Shown: positions 42,729-43,459 of the stretch, in pieces
How the letters are laid out: every line of letters starts with the position of its first letter
Position numbering within the stretch: the first letter of the stretch is position 1
Origin: Alistipes sp.
GTDB taxonomy: Bacteria > Bacteroidota > Bacteroidia > Bacteroidales > Rikenellaceae
Length of the DNA stretch: 43,459 nt
Reading direction: 5' to 3'
NCBI GenBank assembly: GCA_021202985.1
Contig: JAJQCA010000037.1
Location: 1-43,459 of the forward strand
Position numbers and translations under genes: made by a program
Notes under the pieces: model-generated
Databases searched by the model: none
What the model saw: the letters and a program-made list of their open reading frames with translations, nothing else
What the model was told of the DNA's origin: nothing

Positions 42729-43459
42729 ATGAGATTGGAAAGAAGCGTAACGACCGTATTATTGATTTACACCGCCCTTCTCGCCGGGTGCGCCGACGCA
42801 CCGGCACCCGGGCGTACGGGCAACTACCCGGTACTGGAGGTGGGACTGTCGGACATCGAACTGGAAACGGCCTACCCGGCCAATATAGCCGGGCGGCAGG
42901 ATATCGACATCTACCCCAAAATAAACGGATTTATCGAGCGGGTCTGCGTCCGGGAAGGCGAAGCGGTCCGCAAGGGACAGATCCTGTTCATAATAGAGCA
43001 GGTGCAGCATAAAGCCGCTCTGCAAACAGCCGAAGCCAACGTGGGTGCGGCGAAGGCCGCCGTGGCGACGGCCAGGCTGGTCTACGACAGCAAGAAAGAA
43101 CTGTTCGCCAACGACGTGGTATCCCGGTTCGATCTCTCCACCGCCGAGAACCAGCTTCTTACGGCCGAGGCGCAGCTGGCGCAGGCCGAAGCCCAGGAGG
43201 TGGACGCGAGGAACAACCTTTCGTATACGCTGGTCACCAGCCCGGCCAACGGCATAGTGGGCACCATCCCCTACCGGGAAGGGACGCTGGTCAGCGCTTC
43301 GATGCCGCGGCCGCTTACCACCGTGTCGGACAATTCGCAGGTATACGTCTACTTTTCCATGCCCGAAAGCCAGTTGCTCGGCCTGCTGCGCAGGTGGGGC
43401 AGTACGGCCGCGGCCCTGCAGGATATGCCCGACATAACCCTTTCGCTGAACGACGGTTC
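42729..43459 (+). CDS. RND efflux periplasmic adaptor (membrane fusion protein), partial
   Basis: Links an RND inner-membrane pump to an outer-membrane channel for drug or metabolite export. The ATG at 42729 begins a lipoprotein signal (LLAGC, Cys21). Visible are the beta-barrel and lipoyl half (TAYPANIAGRQDIDIYPKINGFIERVCVREGEAVRKGQILFIIE), the helical hairpin (about 95-160, Ala/Glu-rich), the returning lipoyl segment SYTLVTSPANGIVGTIPYREGTLVS, and the start of the second beta domain. The reading frame is open to the window edge (243 codons), so the C-terminus and the expected pump and channel genes lie outside. Divergent from the AraC-type regulator. Confidence 0.92.
   Translation, partial: MRLERSVTTVLLIYTALLAGCADAPAPGRTGNYPVLEVGLSDIELETAYPANIAGRQDIDIYPKINGFIERVCVREGEAVRKGQILFIIEQVQHKAALQTAEANVGAAKAAVATARLVYDSKKELFANDVVSRFDLSTAENQLLTAEAQLAQAEAQEVDARNNLSYTLVTSPANGIVGTIPYREGTLVSASMPRPLTTVSDNSQVYVYFSMPESQLLGLLRRWGSTAAALQDMPDITLSLNDG

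Overview
The window looks like a Bacteroidales chromosome segment. It carries a SusC/SusD pair, a hybrid two-component regulator, lipoproteins with a +1 Cys followed by acidic or Gly-rich residues, and several TAnnTTTG (-7) promoter motifs. The metabolic genes are GC-rich (about 55-60% in rows counted by hand), which fits an Alistipes/Rikenellaceae-like genome better than a typical Bacteroides. The genus is an inference. I see no tRNA, rRNA, CRISPR array or transposase.

Positions 1-25,915 are a polysaccharide utilisation locus (PUL) for rhamnogalacturonan I pectin. A minus-strand operon runs GH105-CE12 fusion, L-rhamnose mutarotase, CE12 acetylesterase, GH105, then GH28, which meets the window edge and is truncated. 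It diverges from a plus-strand hybrid two-component sensor (6490-10818). Next, all on the minus strand, come GH42 and GH106 (ATGA overlap), a PL11 rhamnogalacturonan lyase broken by one in-frame TAG, a serine-type sulfatase, SusD and SusC. SusD and about 80% of SusC are clearly AT-richer than everything around them, and the 5' end of susC is out of frame with its best start codon.

Positions 26,411-38,833 hold the cytoplasmic half of the pathway, all on the minus strand and in transcription order: a LacI-type regulator, kduI, a DUF4861-like lipoprotein, kdgK, kduD, eda, an ExuT-like transporter, uxaC, uxaB, uxaA. Galacturonate goes through UxaC-UxaB-UxaA to 2-keto-3-deoxygluconate (KDG). Unsaturated galacturonate released by GH105 goes through KduI-KduD to the same compound. 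KdgK and Eda then make pyruvate and glyceraldehyde-3-phosphate. The lacI promoter has two near-identical perfect palindromes, 53 bp centre to centre, flanking a consensus promoter.

Positions 38,995-43,459 are unrelated accessory genes: a frameshifted small membrane protein, a small two-TM coiled-coil protein, an Asp-tagged lipoprotein with a 25-bp perfect hairpin behind it, an AraC regulator, and the start of a divergent RND-efflux adaptor that runs off the end.

Notable points: three or four disrupted reading frames (GH28, PL11, susC start, membrane protein), a compositional mosaic inside susC, a sulfatase in a pectin locus, a tandem 67-bp element before PL11, and REP-like repeats inside the kdu operon. 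No wholly new system is evident. The best candidates for new biology are the susCD exchange, the lacI control region and the structured intergenic elements.
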